Shown here: positions 1 to 7,062 of the stretch, piece after piece
How the letters are laid out: every line of letters starts with the position of its first letter
How positions within the stretch are numbered: the first letter of the stretch is position 1
Assembly: GCA_024641225.1 (NCBI GenBank)
Contig: JAHEDN010000125.1
Span: forward strand, 1-7,062
Direction: 5' to 3'
From: Burkholderiales bacterium
GTDB taxonomy: Bacteria; Pseudomonadota; Gammaproteobacteria; Burkholderiales; Burkholderiaceae_F
DNA length: 7,062 nucleotides
Notes under the pieces: model-generated
Database searches by the model: none
Seen by the model: the letters and a program-made list of their open reading frames with translations, nothing else
What the model was told of the DNA's origin: nothing
Made by a program: the position numbers and the translations under genes

Positions 1-247
1 GGTGAACCTCGAGCTGCTGCTCGGCATCGACTTCCCGGCATGGTTCGATTCGGCCTCGGGCTGGTTCTGGTTGTTCGCCAAGACCCTGTTCGTCGTCTCG
101 CTGTTCATCTGGGGCCGCGCGTCGTTTCCACGCTACCGCTACGACCAGATCATGCGTCTCGGCTGGAAGGTCTTCATCCCGCTCACCGGCATCTGGCTGG
201 TGGTCGTGATGGTGTGGATGCAGACGCCGCTGAACATATGGAAATAG
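1..247 (+). CDS. nuoH: NADH-quinone oxidoreductase subunit H, C-terminal fragment
   Basis: This is the C-terminal 81 or so residues of NuoH (ND1 homologue), the membrane subunit that links the peripheral arm to the membrane arm of complex I and helps form the quinone-binding chamber. The frame enters from the left edge (first whole codon at base 2), so the GTG there is an internal valine and not a start. Two hydrophobic segments are visible, around FWLFAKTLFVVSLFIW and VFIPLTGIWLVVVMVW. Between them lies the NuoH hallmark FPRYRYDQIMRLGWK, a charged loop conserved across the family. The frame ends with TAG, three bases before nuoI. The 5' part of the gene, including most of the quinone-site helices, lies outside the window. 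Identity is secure from the hallmark motif and the gene order. Confidence 0.97.
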   Translation, partial: VNLELLLGIDFPAWFDSASGWFWLFAKTLFVVSLFIWGRASFPRYRYDQIMRLGWKVFIPLTGIWLVVVMVWMQTPLNIWK

Positions 248-250
248 GCG

Positions 251-739
251 ATGGCGGCGATCGGTGAATTCTTCGGCAGCCTGCTCCTGAAGGAGCTGGT
301 CAAGGGACTCGCCCTGACCGGCCGCTACGCGTTCGCGCGCAAGATCACGATCCAGTATCCGGAGGAGAAGACGCCGGCCTCGCCGCGCTTTCGCGGCCTG
401 CACGCGCTGCGCCGCTATCCGAACGGCGAGGAGCGCTGCATCGCCTGCAAGCTGTGCGAGGCGGTCTGCCCGGCGCTGGCCATCACCATCGAATCGGAGA
501 AGCGCGCCGACAACACGCGCCGCACCACGCGCTACGACATCGATCTGGTCAAGTGCATCTTCTGCGGCTTCTGCGAGGAGAGCTGTCCGGTCGACTCGAT
601 CGTCGAGACGCACATCCACGAGTACCACGGCGAGAAGCGCGGCGACCTTTATTACACGAAGGAAATGCTGCTCGCGATCGGTGACCGCTACGAGAAGGAA
701 ATCGCGGCGGCGCGAGAACAGGACGCGGCCTACCGCTAG
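251..739 (+). CDS. nuoI: NADH-quinone oxidoreductase subunit I (2x[4Fe-4S] ferredoxin-like)
   Basis: NuoI (TYKY homologue), 162 residues, carries clusters N6a and N6b, which pass electrons along the peripheral arm towards terminal cluster N2 in NuoB. Two ferredoxin motifs are intact: CIACKLCEAVCP with Cys63, 66, 69 and 73, and CIFCGFCEESCP with Cys102, 105, 108 and 112. By the usual 8-Fe ferredoxin pattern, one cluster is held by Cys63, 66, 69 and 112 and the other by Cys102, 105, 108 and 73. The N-terminal helix (about residues 5-30) is amphipathic and would lie on the membrane surface. The family motif EYHGEKRGDLYYTKEMLL follows the clusters at about residues 124-141. The length is slightly below the E. 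coli protein (180), as expected for this branch. The ATG at 251 lies 3 bases after the nuoH stop, has only a weak purine stretch (GGAAATAGG) upstream, and is probably coupled to nuoH translation. Confidence 0.98.
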   Translation: MAAIGEFFGSLLLKELVKGLALTGRYAFARKITIQYPEEKTPASPRFRGLHALRRYPNGEERCIACKLCEAVCPALAITIESEKRADNTRRTTRYDIDLVKCIFCGFCEESCPVDSIVETHIHEYHGEKRGDLYYTKEMLLAIGDRYEKEIAAAREQDAAYR

Positions 740-746
740 AGCCGAA

Positions 747-1364
747 ATGGACGTCACCACCCTCCTGTTCCTCGTCTTTGCCGGCATCCTGCTGGCGGCG
801 GCGATCGGCGTGATCACCGCGCGCAACCCGGTGCACGCGGTGCTGCTGCTGGTGCTGGCCTTCTTCTCGGCGGCCTGCCTGTGGATGCTGCTGCGGGCCG
901 AGTTCCTGGCGATCGTGCTGGTGCTGGTCTACGTGGGCGCGGTGATGGTGCTGTTCCTGTTCGTCGTGATGATGCTCGACATCAACGTCGACCGGCTTCG
1001 CGAGGGCTTCTGGCGGCACTTCCCGCTGGCGGCGGTGGTCGGCGCGGCGATCGCGCTGCAGCTGTGGCTGGTGCTGTCGCACGGCGCCTGGCAGGGCAAG
1101 CGCGAAGCCGGGCCGGGGATCGCCGGCGTCAACAACATCGAAGTGCTCGGCCGGCTGATGTTCACCGAGTACGTCTATCCGGTGCAGGTGGCAGGGCTGA
1201 TCCTGCTGGTCGGCATGGTGGCCGCGGTGGTGCTGACGCTGCGGCGGCGCAAGGACAGCAAGCAGCAGCGGCCCGGCGATCAGGTGCGCGTGACGCGCGC
1301 CGAGCGGGTGCGGCTGGTGGCGATGCCGGCCGATGCCGAGGGCAAGCAGGACGTGCGGCGCTAG
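747..1364 (+). CDS. nuoJ: NADH-quinone oxidoreductase subunit J
   Basis: NuoJ (ND6 homologue), 205 residues, is a membrane-arm subunit next to NuoH, NuoA and NuoK. Its third helix is thought to take part in coupling quinone reduction to proton movement. Five hydrophobic segments are visible, at about residues 3-22, 29-48, 53-75, 93-110 and 146-164. The third contains the family signature VYVGAVMVLFLFVVMMLD (residues 61-78), with the conserved Tyr62-Val-Gly64 where the pi-bulge is found in known structures. After the last helix is a charged tail of about 40 residues (from RRRKD at 166), with the segment VRVTRAERVRLVAM. This tail makes the protein longer than E. coli NuoJ (184), and a similar tail is, from memory, usual in betaproteobacteria. 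The ATG at 747 was chosen because it begins directly at the first helix. An upstream in-frame ATG at 681 would add 22 Arg-rich residues overlapping nuoI. The gap to nuoI is 7 bases, with a weak AGAG upstream of the start. Confidence 0.96.
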   Translation: MDVTTLLFLVFAGILLAAAIGVITARNPVHAVLLLVLAFFSAACLWMLLRAEFLAIVLVLVYVGAVMVLFLFVVMMLDINVDRLREGFWRHFPLAAVVGAAIALQLWLVLSHGAWQGKREAGPGIAGVNNIEVLGRLMFTEYVYPVQVAGLILLVGMVAAVVLTLRRRKDSKQQRPGDQVRVTRAERVRLVAMPADAEGKQDVRR

Positions 1365-1401
1365 CGGGCAAGAGAAAAGGGGCGCAGAGGGGGCGCCGAA
1401 G

Positions 1402-1407
1402 AAGGAG
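1402..1407 (+). promoter_or_regulatory. Shine-Dalgarno-like AAGGAG abutting the nuoK start
   Basis: A perfect AAGGAG directly touches the nuoK ATG at 1408, with no spacer, although 5-9 bases is usual. The 43-base nuoJ-nuoK gap is otherwise purine-rich. It can form a small hairpin, GGCGC 1381-1385 with GCGCC 1393-1397, just upstream. Weaker GAGG runs at 1387-1393 are about 15 bases from the ATG, which is rather far. The site may still recruit ribosomes in this position, but the geometry is unusual. Confidence 0.5.
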
Positions 1408-1713
1408 ATGGTTTCACTGTCTTGGTACCTGGGAGTCGGCGCGCTGCTGTTTGCCATCGGCGTGGTCGGCATCTTCCTGAACCGCAGGAACCTGATCGTG
1501 CTGCTGATGGCGATCGAGCTGATGCTGCTCGCCGTGAACATGAACTTCGTCGCTTTCTCGTACTACCTCGGCGACTACCACGGACAGGTGTTCGTGTTCT
1601 TCATCCTGACCGTGGCGGCAGCCGAGGCGGCGATCGGCCTGGCGATCCTGGTCACGCTGTTCCGCAACCTGTCGACGATCAACGTCGACGAGCTCGACCG
1701 GCTGAAGGGCTGA
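1408..1713 (+). CDS. nuoK: NADH-quinone oxidoreductase subunit K
   Basis: NuoK (ND4L homologue), 101 residues, is a small three-helix subunit of the proton-translocating membrane arm, packed between NuoJ and NuoN. Its two essential membrane-buried glutamates are present: Glu37 in MAIELML and Glu73 in VAAAEAAIGLAI, equivalent to E. coli Glu36 and Glu72. Helices lie at about residues 5-24, 29-50 and 60-86, and the C-terminal NVDELDRLKG is typical of betaproteobacterial NuoK. The ATG at 1408 gives the family's usual length and beginning (M-x-S-L). An upstream ATG at 1333 would overlap nuoJ and add 25 polar residues with no family counterpart. The end of the gene includes GAAGGG (1704-1709), which is well placed as a ribosome binding site for an ATG at 1715. 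The gene is followed by a repeat-filled spacer instead of the expected close nuoL start. Confidence 0.97.
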   Translation: MVSLSWYLGVGALLFAIGVVGIFLNRRNLIVLLMAIELMLLAVNMNFVAFSYYLGDYHGQVFVFFILTVAAAEAAIGLAILVTLFRNLSTINVDELDRLKG

Positions 1714-1721
1714 CATGGACC
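1710..1721 (+). repeat. Left copy of imperfect direct repeat flanking the 75-bp array
   Basis: The bases CTGACATGGACC span the nuoK stop codon (TGA 1711-1713) and an ATG at 1715. They match CTGGCATGACC at 1937-1947, on the other side of the array, with one substitution and one extra base. Such flanking copies are what a target-site duplication, or recombination at a short homology, would leave. At 11-12 bases with an indel, coincidence is not excluded. Confidence 0.45.
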
Positions 1722-1934
1722 CCCACGCTCACTTCGTTCGCTGCCCCCCGAGGGGGCCCAGCGCCCTTCGGGCGGCCGGGCGGGAAGGTGTCGGCCCCCA
1801 CGCTCGCTTCGTTCGCTGCCCCCCGAGGGGGCTCAGCGCCCTTCGGGCGGCCGGGCGGGAAGGTGTCGGCCCCCACGCTCACTTCGTTCGCTGCCCCCCG
1901 AGGGGGCTCAGCGCCCTTCGGGCGGCCGGGCGGG
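1720..1934 (+). repeat. Tandem array of a 75-bp GC-rich palindromic repeat, 2.87 copies
   Basis: Three head-to-tail units begin with CCCCCACGCTC at 1720, 1795 and 1870, an exact period of 75 bases. Units 1 and 2 are complete (1720-1794, 1795-1869). Unit 3 stops after 65 bases at 1934, lacking the final AAGGTGTCGG. Over the shared 65 bases I find only two variable positions: A/G/A at 1731/1806/1881 and C/T/T at 1758/1833/1908. Each unit carries two inverted repeats. There are no unique spacers between units, so this is not a CRISPR array. The core (CACTTCGTTCGCTGCC, then CCCCGAGGGG) resembles intergenic repeats I remember as abundant in Comamonadaceae and related Burkholderiales genomes, so it is probably one locus of a dispersed REP-like family. 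That identification is from memory, not a search. The array fills almost the whole spacer between two genes of one complex. It is therefore transcribed, and must be passed by RNA polymerase to make nuoL, nuoM and nuoN. Confidence 0.95.
1743..1924 (+). other. Six predicted stem-loops within the array (two per unit)
   Basis: In each unit, stem A pairs GCCCCC with GGGGGC around a CGA loop, at 1743-1757, 1818-1832 and 1893-1907. It can alternatively be extended by GCTG/CAGC across a two-base bulge. Stem B pairs CGCCC with GGGCG around TTC, at 1762-1774, 1837-1849 and 1912-1924. The stems are very GC-rich, but none is followed by a T-run, so they do not look like intrinsic terminators. In RNA they could slow ribosomes, pause polymerase, or protect or mark the message for processing between nuoK and nuoL. 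Which, if any, occurs cannot be told from sequence. Confidence 0.7.
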
Positions 1935-1941
1935 CGCTGGC

Positions 1942-4011
<2,070 letters not shown>

Positions 4012-4036
4012 GCCGCAACGAATACAAGAACAACCG

Positions 4037-5533
4037 ATGGACAACACGCTTCCGTGGCTGAGCCTGGCGATCTGGCTGCCGATCCTGTTCGGCGTGCTGA
4101 TCCTCGGCGTCGGCCGCGACCAGAACGCGAACGTGGTGCGCACGGTGGCGCTGGCCGGCAGCCTGGTGAGCCTGCTGGTGACGCTGCCTCTTTACAGCGG
4201 CTTCGACGCCGCCCAGGCCGGGCTGCAGTTCGTCGAGAAGGGCGCCTGGATCGAGCGGCTGAACGCGCACTACCACCTCGGCGTCGACGGACTGTCGGTC
4301 TGGTTCGTGATCCTCACCGCCTTCATCACGGTGATCGTGGTGATCGCCGGCTGGGAAGTGATCGAAAGCCGCGTGGCGCAGTACTACGCCGCCTTCCTGA
4401 TCCTTTCGGGCCTGATGATCGGCGTGTTCGCCGCGGCCGACGGACTGCTCTTCTACATCTTCTTCGAGGCCACGCTGATCCCGATGTACATCATCATCGG
4501 CGTGTGGGGCGGACCGAACCGGGTCTACGCCGCGTTCAAGTTCTTCCTGTACACGCTGGCCGGCTCGCTGCTGATGCTGGTGGCGCTCGTCTACCTCTAC
4601 TACGCGGCGGGCGGCAGCTTCGACCTGGCGGCGTGGCGCGACGTGAAGATTCCGCTCGATGCGCAGGTGCTGCTGTTCCTCGCCTTCTTCGCCGCCTTCT
4701 CGGTCAAGGTGCCGATGTGGCCGGTGCACACCTGGCTGCCCGACGCGCACGTCGAGGCGCCCACCGGCGGCTCGGTCGTGCTGGCGGCGATCATGCTGAA
4801 GCTCGGCGCCTATGGTTTCCTGCGCTTTTCGCTGCCGATCACCCCCGACGCGGCGCACGAGCTGGCATGGTTCATCATCGCGATCTCGCTGGTGGCGGTG
4901 GTCTACATCGGTTTCGTCGCGCTGGTGCAGACCGACATGAAGAAGCTGGTCGCCTACAGCTCGATCGCGCACATGGGCTTCGTCACGCTCGGCTTCTTCG
5001 TCTTCAACCGGATCGGCGTCGAAGGGGCGATCGTGCAGATGATCTCGCACGGCTTCGTCTCAGGCGCGATGTTCCTGTGCATCGGTGTGATGTACGACCG
5101 CATGCACAGCCGCAACATCGCCGACTACGGCGGCGTGGTCAACACGATGCCGCGCTTCGCCACCTTCATGATGCTGTTCGCGATGGCCAACTGCGGGCTG
5201 CCGGGCACGAGCGGGTTCGTCGGCGAGTTCTACGTCATTCTCGGCGCCGTCAAGTACGACTTCTGGATCGGCGCGCTGGCGGCGACCACGCTGATCCTCG
5301 GCGCCGCGTATTCGCTGTGGATGTACAAGCGCGTGATCTTCGGCGACGTGGCCAACGACAACGTGGCCGGGCTTTCCGACATCGGCGCACGCGAGTTCCT
5401 GATGCTGGCGCTGCTCGCCGGCGCGGTGCTGTGGATGGGCGTGTACCCGAAGCCGTTCACCGACCTGATGGGCGCCTCGGTGGCCGACCTGCTGCAGCAC
5501 GTCGGGCAGTCGAAGCTTCCGCTGGTGCAATAG
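4037..5533 (+). CDS. nuoM: NADH-quinone oxidoreductase subunit M
   Basis: NuoM (ND4 homologue), 498 residues, is an antiporter-like proton-channel subunit lying between NuoL and NuoN. The charged residues of the channel match the E. coli protein (509 residues): Glu144 in FYIFFEATLIPMYIIIGVWGG (E144), Lys224 in FSVKVPMWPVHTWLPDAHVE (K234), Lys255 in IMLKLGAYGFLRF (K265), and Glu397 in TSGFVGEFYVILG (E407), which is thought to contact NuoL. About 14 hydrophobic segments can be followed along the chain. The ATG at 4037 was chosen because the first helix begins within a few residues (MDNTLPWLSLAIWLPILFG). An upstream ATG at 3932 would overlap nuoL by 80 bases with a Cys/Ser-rich, non-family sequence. 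The 25-base gap after nuoL is relatively AT-rich for this window and holds only a weak AAGAA ahead of the start. Coupling to nuoL or an unstructured leader could compensate. Confidence 0.97.
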   Translation: MDNTLPWLSLAIWLPILFGVLILGVGRDQNANVVRTVALAGSLVSLLVTLPLYSGFDAAQAGLQFVEKGAWIERLNAHYHLGVDGLSVWFVILTAFITVIVVIAGWEVIESRVAQYYAAFLILSGLMIGVFAAADGLLFYIFFEATLIPMYIIIGVWGGPNRVYAAFKFFLYTLAGSLLMLVALVYLYYAAGGSFDLAAWRDVKIPLDAQVLLFLAFFAAFSVKVPMWPVHTWLPDAHVEAPTGGSVVLAAIMLKLGAYGFLRFSLPITPDAAHELAWFIIAISLVAVVYIGFVALVQTDMKKLVAYSSIAHMGFVTLGFFVFNRIGVEGAIVQMISHGFVSGAMFLCIGVMYDRMHSRNIADYGGVVNTMPRFATFMMLFAMANCGLPGTSGFVGEFYVILGAVKYDFWIGALAATTLILGAAYSLWMYKRVIFGDVANDNVAGLSDIGAREFLMLALLAGAVLWMGVYPKPFTDLMGASVADLLQHVGQSKLPLVQ

Positions 5534-5536
5534 GGG
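5532..5536 (+). promoter_or_regulatory. Ribosome binding site for nuoN
   Basis: AGGGG overlaps the nuoM stop codon (TAG 5531-5533) and lies 7 bases before the nuoN ATG at 5544. The spacing is normal. It is the best-placed ribosome binding site for a complete gene actually in use in the window, and its overlap with the stop ties nuoN initiation to the end of nuoM translation. Confidence 0.6.
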
Positions 5537-5543
5537 CAGCGCG

Positions 5544-7043
5544 ATGGACGACCTCAACCTATTCGCCGCCGCCCCGGAGATCGCGCTCGCCGTGGCTGCG
5601 ATGCTGATCCTGGTCGTGGGCCTGTTCGTCGGCGAAGAGCGGCGCAACGTCAGCTACGCGCTGTCACTGGCGGCGCTGGTGTTCGTCGCCTCGCTCAGCG
5701 GCCTGCTGTTGTCGCAGGATGCGGTCGTCTACGCCTTCGGCGGCCTGTACGTCGCCGACCCGATGGCCGGCGTGCTGAAGATGTTCGCCGCGCTGACGAC
5801 GGGGCTGGTGCTGGTCTACGGGCAGGGCTATGCGCGCGACCGCGGCATGTGGCACGGCGAGTTCTTCGTGCTGACGCTGTTCGTGCTGCTCGGGGTCATG
5901 GTGATGATCTCGGCCAACAACCTGCTGACCGTCTACCTCGGGCTCGAGCTTCAGGCGCTCGCCCTGTACGCGCTGGTGGCGCTGCGCCGCGACGACGCCA
6001 ACGCCACCGAAGCGGCGATGAAGTACTTCGTGCTCGGCGCGCTGGCCTCGGGCTTCCTCCTGTACGGCATGTCGATGCTGTACGGCGCCGCCGGCACGCT
6101 GGATCTCAACGAACTGGCGCGCAACATCGCCTCGGGCAAGGTGGCCAGCCGCGCGGCGCTGGTGCTCGGCACGGTGTTCATCGTCGCGGGCCTCGCCTTC
6201 AAGCTCGGCGCCGTGCCGTTCCACATGTGGCTGCCCGACGTCTATCACGGCGCGCCGACGCCGGTCACCGTGCTGATCGGCTCGGCGCCGAAGCTGGCGG
6301 TGTTCGCGATCGCCTTCCGCTTGCTGGTCGAGGGCCTGCTTCCGCTGGCCGTCGACTGGCAGCAGATGCTGGCGCTGCTGGCGGTCGCGTCGCTTGCCGT
6401 GGGCAACGTCACCGCGATCGCGCAGACCAACCTGAAACGGATGCTCGCCTACTCGACCATCGGGCAGATGGGCTTCATGCTGCTGGCCATGTTCTCCGGC
6501 GTCGTCGGCGGCGACACGATGACTGCCGCCAACGCCTGGAGCGCGGCGATGTTCTACGTGATCACCTATGCGATCACGACGCTCGGCACCTTCGGCATCA
6601 TCCTGCTGCTCGCGCGCCAGGGGTTCGAGGCCGAGGAGATTTCCGATCTCAAGGGCCTGAACCAGCGCAGCCCGTGGTATGCGTTCGTGATGCTTCTGCT
6701 GATGTTCTCGCTGGCCGGCATACCGCCGACGGTCGGCTTCTACGCCAAGCTGGTGGTCCTGCAGGCGCTGCTCGGCAGCGGCATGGGGTCGCTGGCCGGC
6801 AGCGCCGCCGTCTGGCTGGCGGTGATCGCGGTGCTGTTCTCGCTGGTGGCCGCCTATTACTACCTGCGCGTGGTCAAGGTGATGTACTTCGACGAGCCGG
6901 CAGACCTTCGGCCGATCGTCGCCACGCCGGACATGCGCGTTGCGCTGTCGGTCAACGGCGCGTTCGTGCTCGTGCTTGGCATCGTGCCGCAGTACCTGCT
7001 GGCACTGTGCGCGCAGGCGATGGTGCGCACGCTCGGCGGGTGA
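5544..7043 (+). CDS. nuoN: NADH-quinone oxidoreductase subunit N
   Basis: NuoN (ND2 homologue), 499 residues, is the antiporter-like subunit nearest the quinone-site end of the membrane arm, next to NuoK. Conserved charged residues fit the E. coli numbering with small offsets: Glu135 in YLGLELQALALYALVA (E133), Lys220 in LAFKLGAVPFHMWLPDVY (K217), Lys250 in GSAPKLAVFA (K247), and Lys402 in VGFYAKLVVLQALL (K395). Other family signatures are MLAYSTIGQMGFMLL and FSLAGIPPTVGFYAK. The C-terminal segment around YYYLRVVKVMYFDEP is also typical. The length is close to the family norm. The ATG at 5544 follows nuoM by 10 bases and is followed almost at once by the first hydrophobic segment. As in most nuo operons, nuoN is the last of the 14 subunit genes. 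The TGA at 7041 leaves only 19 bases to the window's edge, so no terminator can be assessed. Confidence 0.97.
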   Translation: MDDLNLFAAAPEIALAVAAMLILVVGLFVGEERRNVSYALSLAALVFVASLSGLLLSQDAVVYAFGGLYVADPMAGVLKMFAALTTGLVLVYGQGYARDRGMWHGEFFVLTLFVLLGVMVMISANNLLTVYLGLELQALALYALVALRRDDANATEAAMKYFVLGALASGFLLYGMSMLYGAAGTLDLNELARNIASGKVASRAALVLGTVFIVAGLAFKLGAVPFHMWLPDVYHGAPTPVTVLIGSAPKLAVFAIAFRLLVEGLLPLAVDWQQMLALLAVASLAVGNVTAIAQTNLKRMLAYSTIGQMGFMLLAMFSGVVGGDTMTAANAWSAAMFYVITYAITTLGTFGIILLLARQGFEAEEISDLKGLNQRSPWYAFVMLLLMFSLAGIPPTVGFYAKLVVLQALLGSGMGSLAGSAAVWLAVIAVLFSLVAAYYYLRVVKVMYFDEPADLRPIVATPDMRVALSVNGAFVLVLGIVPQYLLALCAQAMVRTLGG

Positions 7044-7054
7044 GGCAGCGACCG

Positions 7055-7062
7055 GTGACCAG
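7055..7062 (+). CDS. Possible start of a downstream gene (only three codons visible)
   Basis: A GTG at 7055 is preceded by GAGG (7042-7045, overlapping the nuoN stop) with a 9-base gap, which is acceptable Shine-Dalgarno geometry. The frame would begin M-T-(R/S). In many Burkholderiales a small two-helix membrane protein of the DUF2818 family follows nuoN, and this would suit the position. Eight bases cannot establish identity or even that this is a gene. Confidence 0.25.

Noticed and set aside
681..746. Upstream start for nuoJ
   Set aside because: It would add 22 Arg-rich residues before the first membrane helix and overlap nuoI. The ATG at 747 begins as NuoJ proteins do.
1333..1407. Upstream start for nuoK
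   Set aside because: It adds 25 polar residues absent from the roughly 100-residue NuoK family and overlaps the end of nuoJ.
549..1541. 330-residue - strand frame opposite nuoI, nuoJ and nuoK
   Set aside because: It is an antisense shadow with His/Arg/Gln-rich low-complexity composition that mirrors codons of the real genes.
1679..1882. Open frame on the - strand across the array (67 residues)
   Set aside because: It is antisense to nuoK and the repeat, its periodic sequence merely reflects the repeat, and it has no ribosome binding site or family resemblance.
1743..1924. Intrinsic transcription terminator between nuoK and nuoL
   Set aside because: The hairpins are strong, but none is followed by a T-run, and the downstream nuoL-M-N need the same transcript since no promoter is visible in the spacer.
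1720..1934. CRISPR array
   Set aside because: The 75-base units abut directly without unique spacers, only three copies exist, and no cas genes are present.

Overview
The window holds the distal half of a bacterial respiratory complex I (NADH:quinone oxidoreductase, type NDH-1) operon, all on the + strand, in the order nuoH (3' end only), nuoI, nuoJ, nuoK, nuoL, nuoM, nuoN. Base composition is strongly GC-rich, with third codon positions mostly G or C. The 14-gene nuo order, the protein sequences (for example the His-rich loop in NuoL and the conserved charged tail of NuoJ) and the style of intergenic repeat all suggest a betaproteobacterium, most likely in the order Burkholderiales. That placement is inferred from remembered family features; no search was run.

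Layout: 1-247 is the end of nuoH (quinone-site membrane subunit). 251-739 is nuoI (two 4Fe-4S clusters). 747-1364, 1408-1713, 1942-4011, 4037-5533 and 5544-7043 are the membrane-arm genes nuoJ, nuoK, nuoL, nuoM and nuoN. Most gaps are 3-43 bases, as expected for one transcript. No promoter or terminator is visible, and the transcript must start upstream and continue past the right edge. The last bases may carry the start of a further gene (GTG at 7055).

The one non-routine region is the 228-base spacer between nuoK and nuoL. It is almost filled by 2.87 tandem copies of a 75-base, hairpin-rich, extremely GC-rich unit (1720-1934). The array is flanked by imperfect direct repeats that each contain an ATG. 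The left ATG (1715) has a well-spaced Shine-Dalgarno-like GAAGGG in the tail of nuoK. The real nuoL ATG (1942) has none. A 76-codon open frame runs from the left ATG through the whole array and stops at a TGA overlapping the nuoL ATG (ATGA). The simplest reading is that the repeat entered at the nuoL start, separated nuoL from its ribosome binding site, and nuoL is now translated by coupling through a leader frame made of the repeat. This is a hypothesis; the sequence facts behind it are listed separately.

Together NuoI carries electrons to the quinone site formed partly by NuoH. NuoH, J, K, N, M and L form the proton-translocating membrane arm. The key charged residues known from the E. coli subunits are all present in NuoK, L, M and N, so the complex looks functional. 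Apart from the nuoK-nuoL spacer, I see no evidence of a new enzymatic or defence system here.
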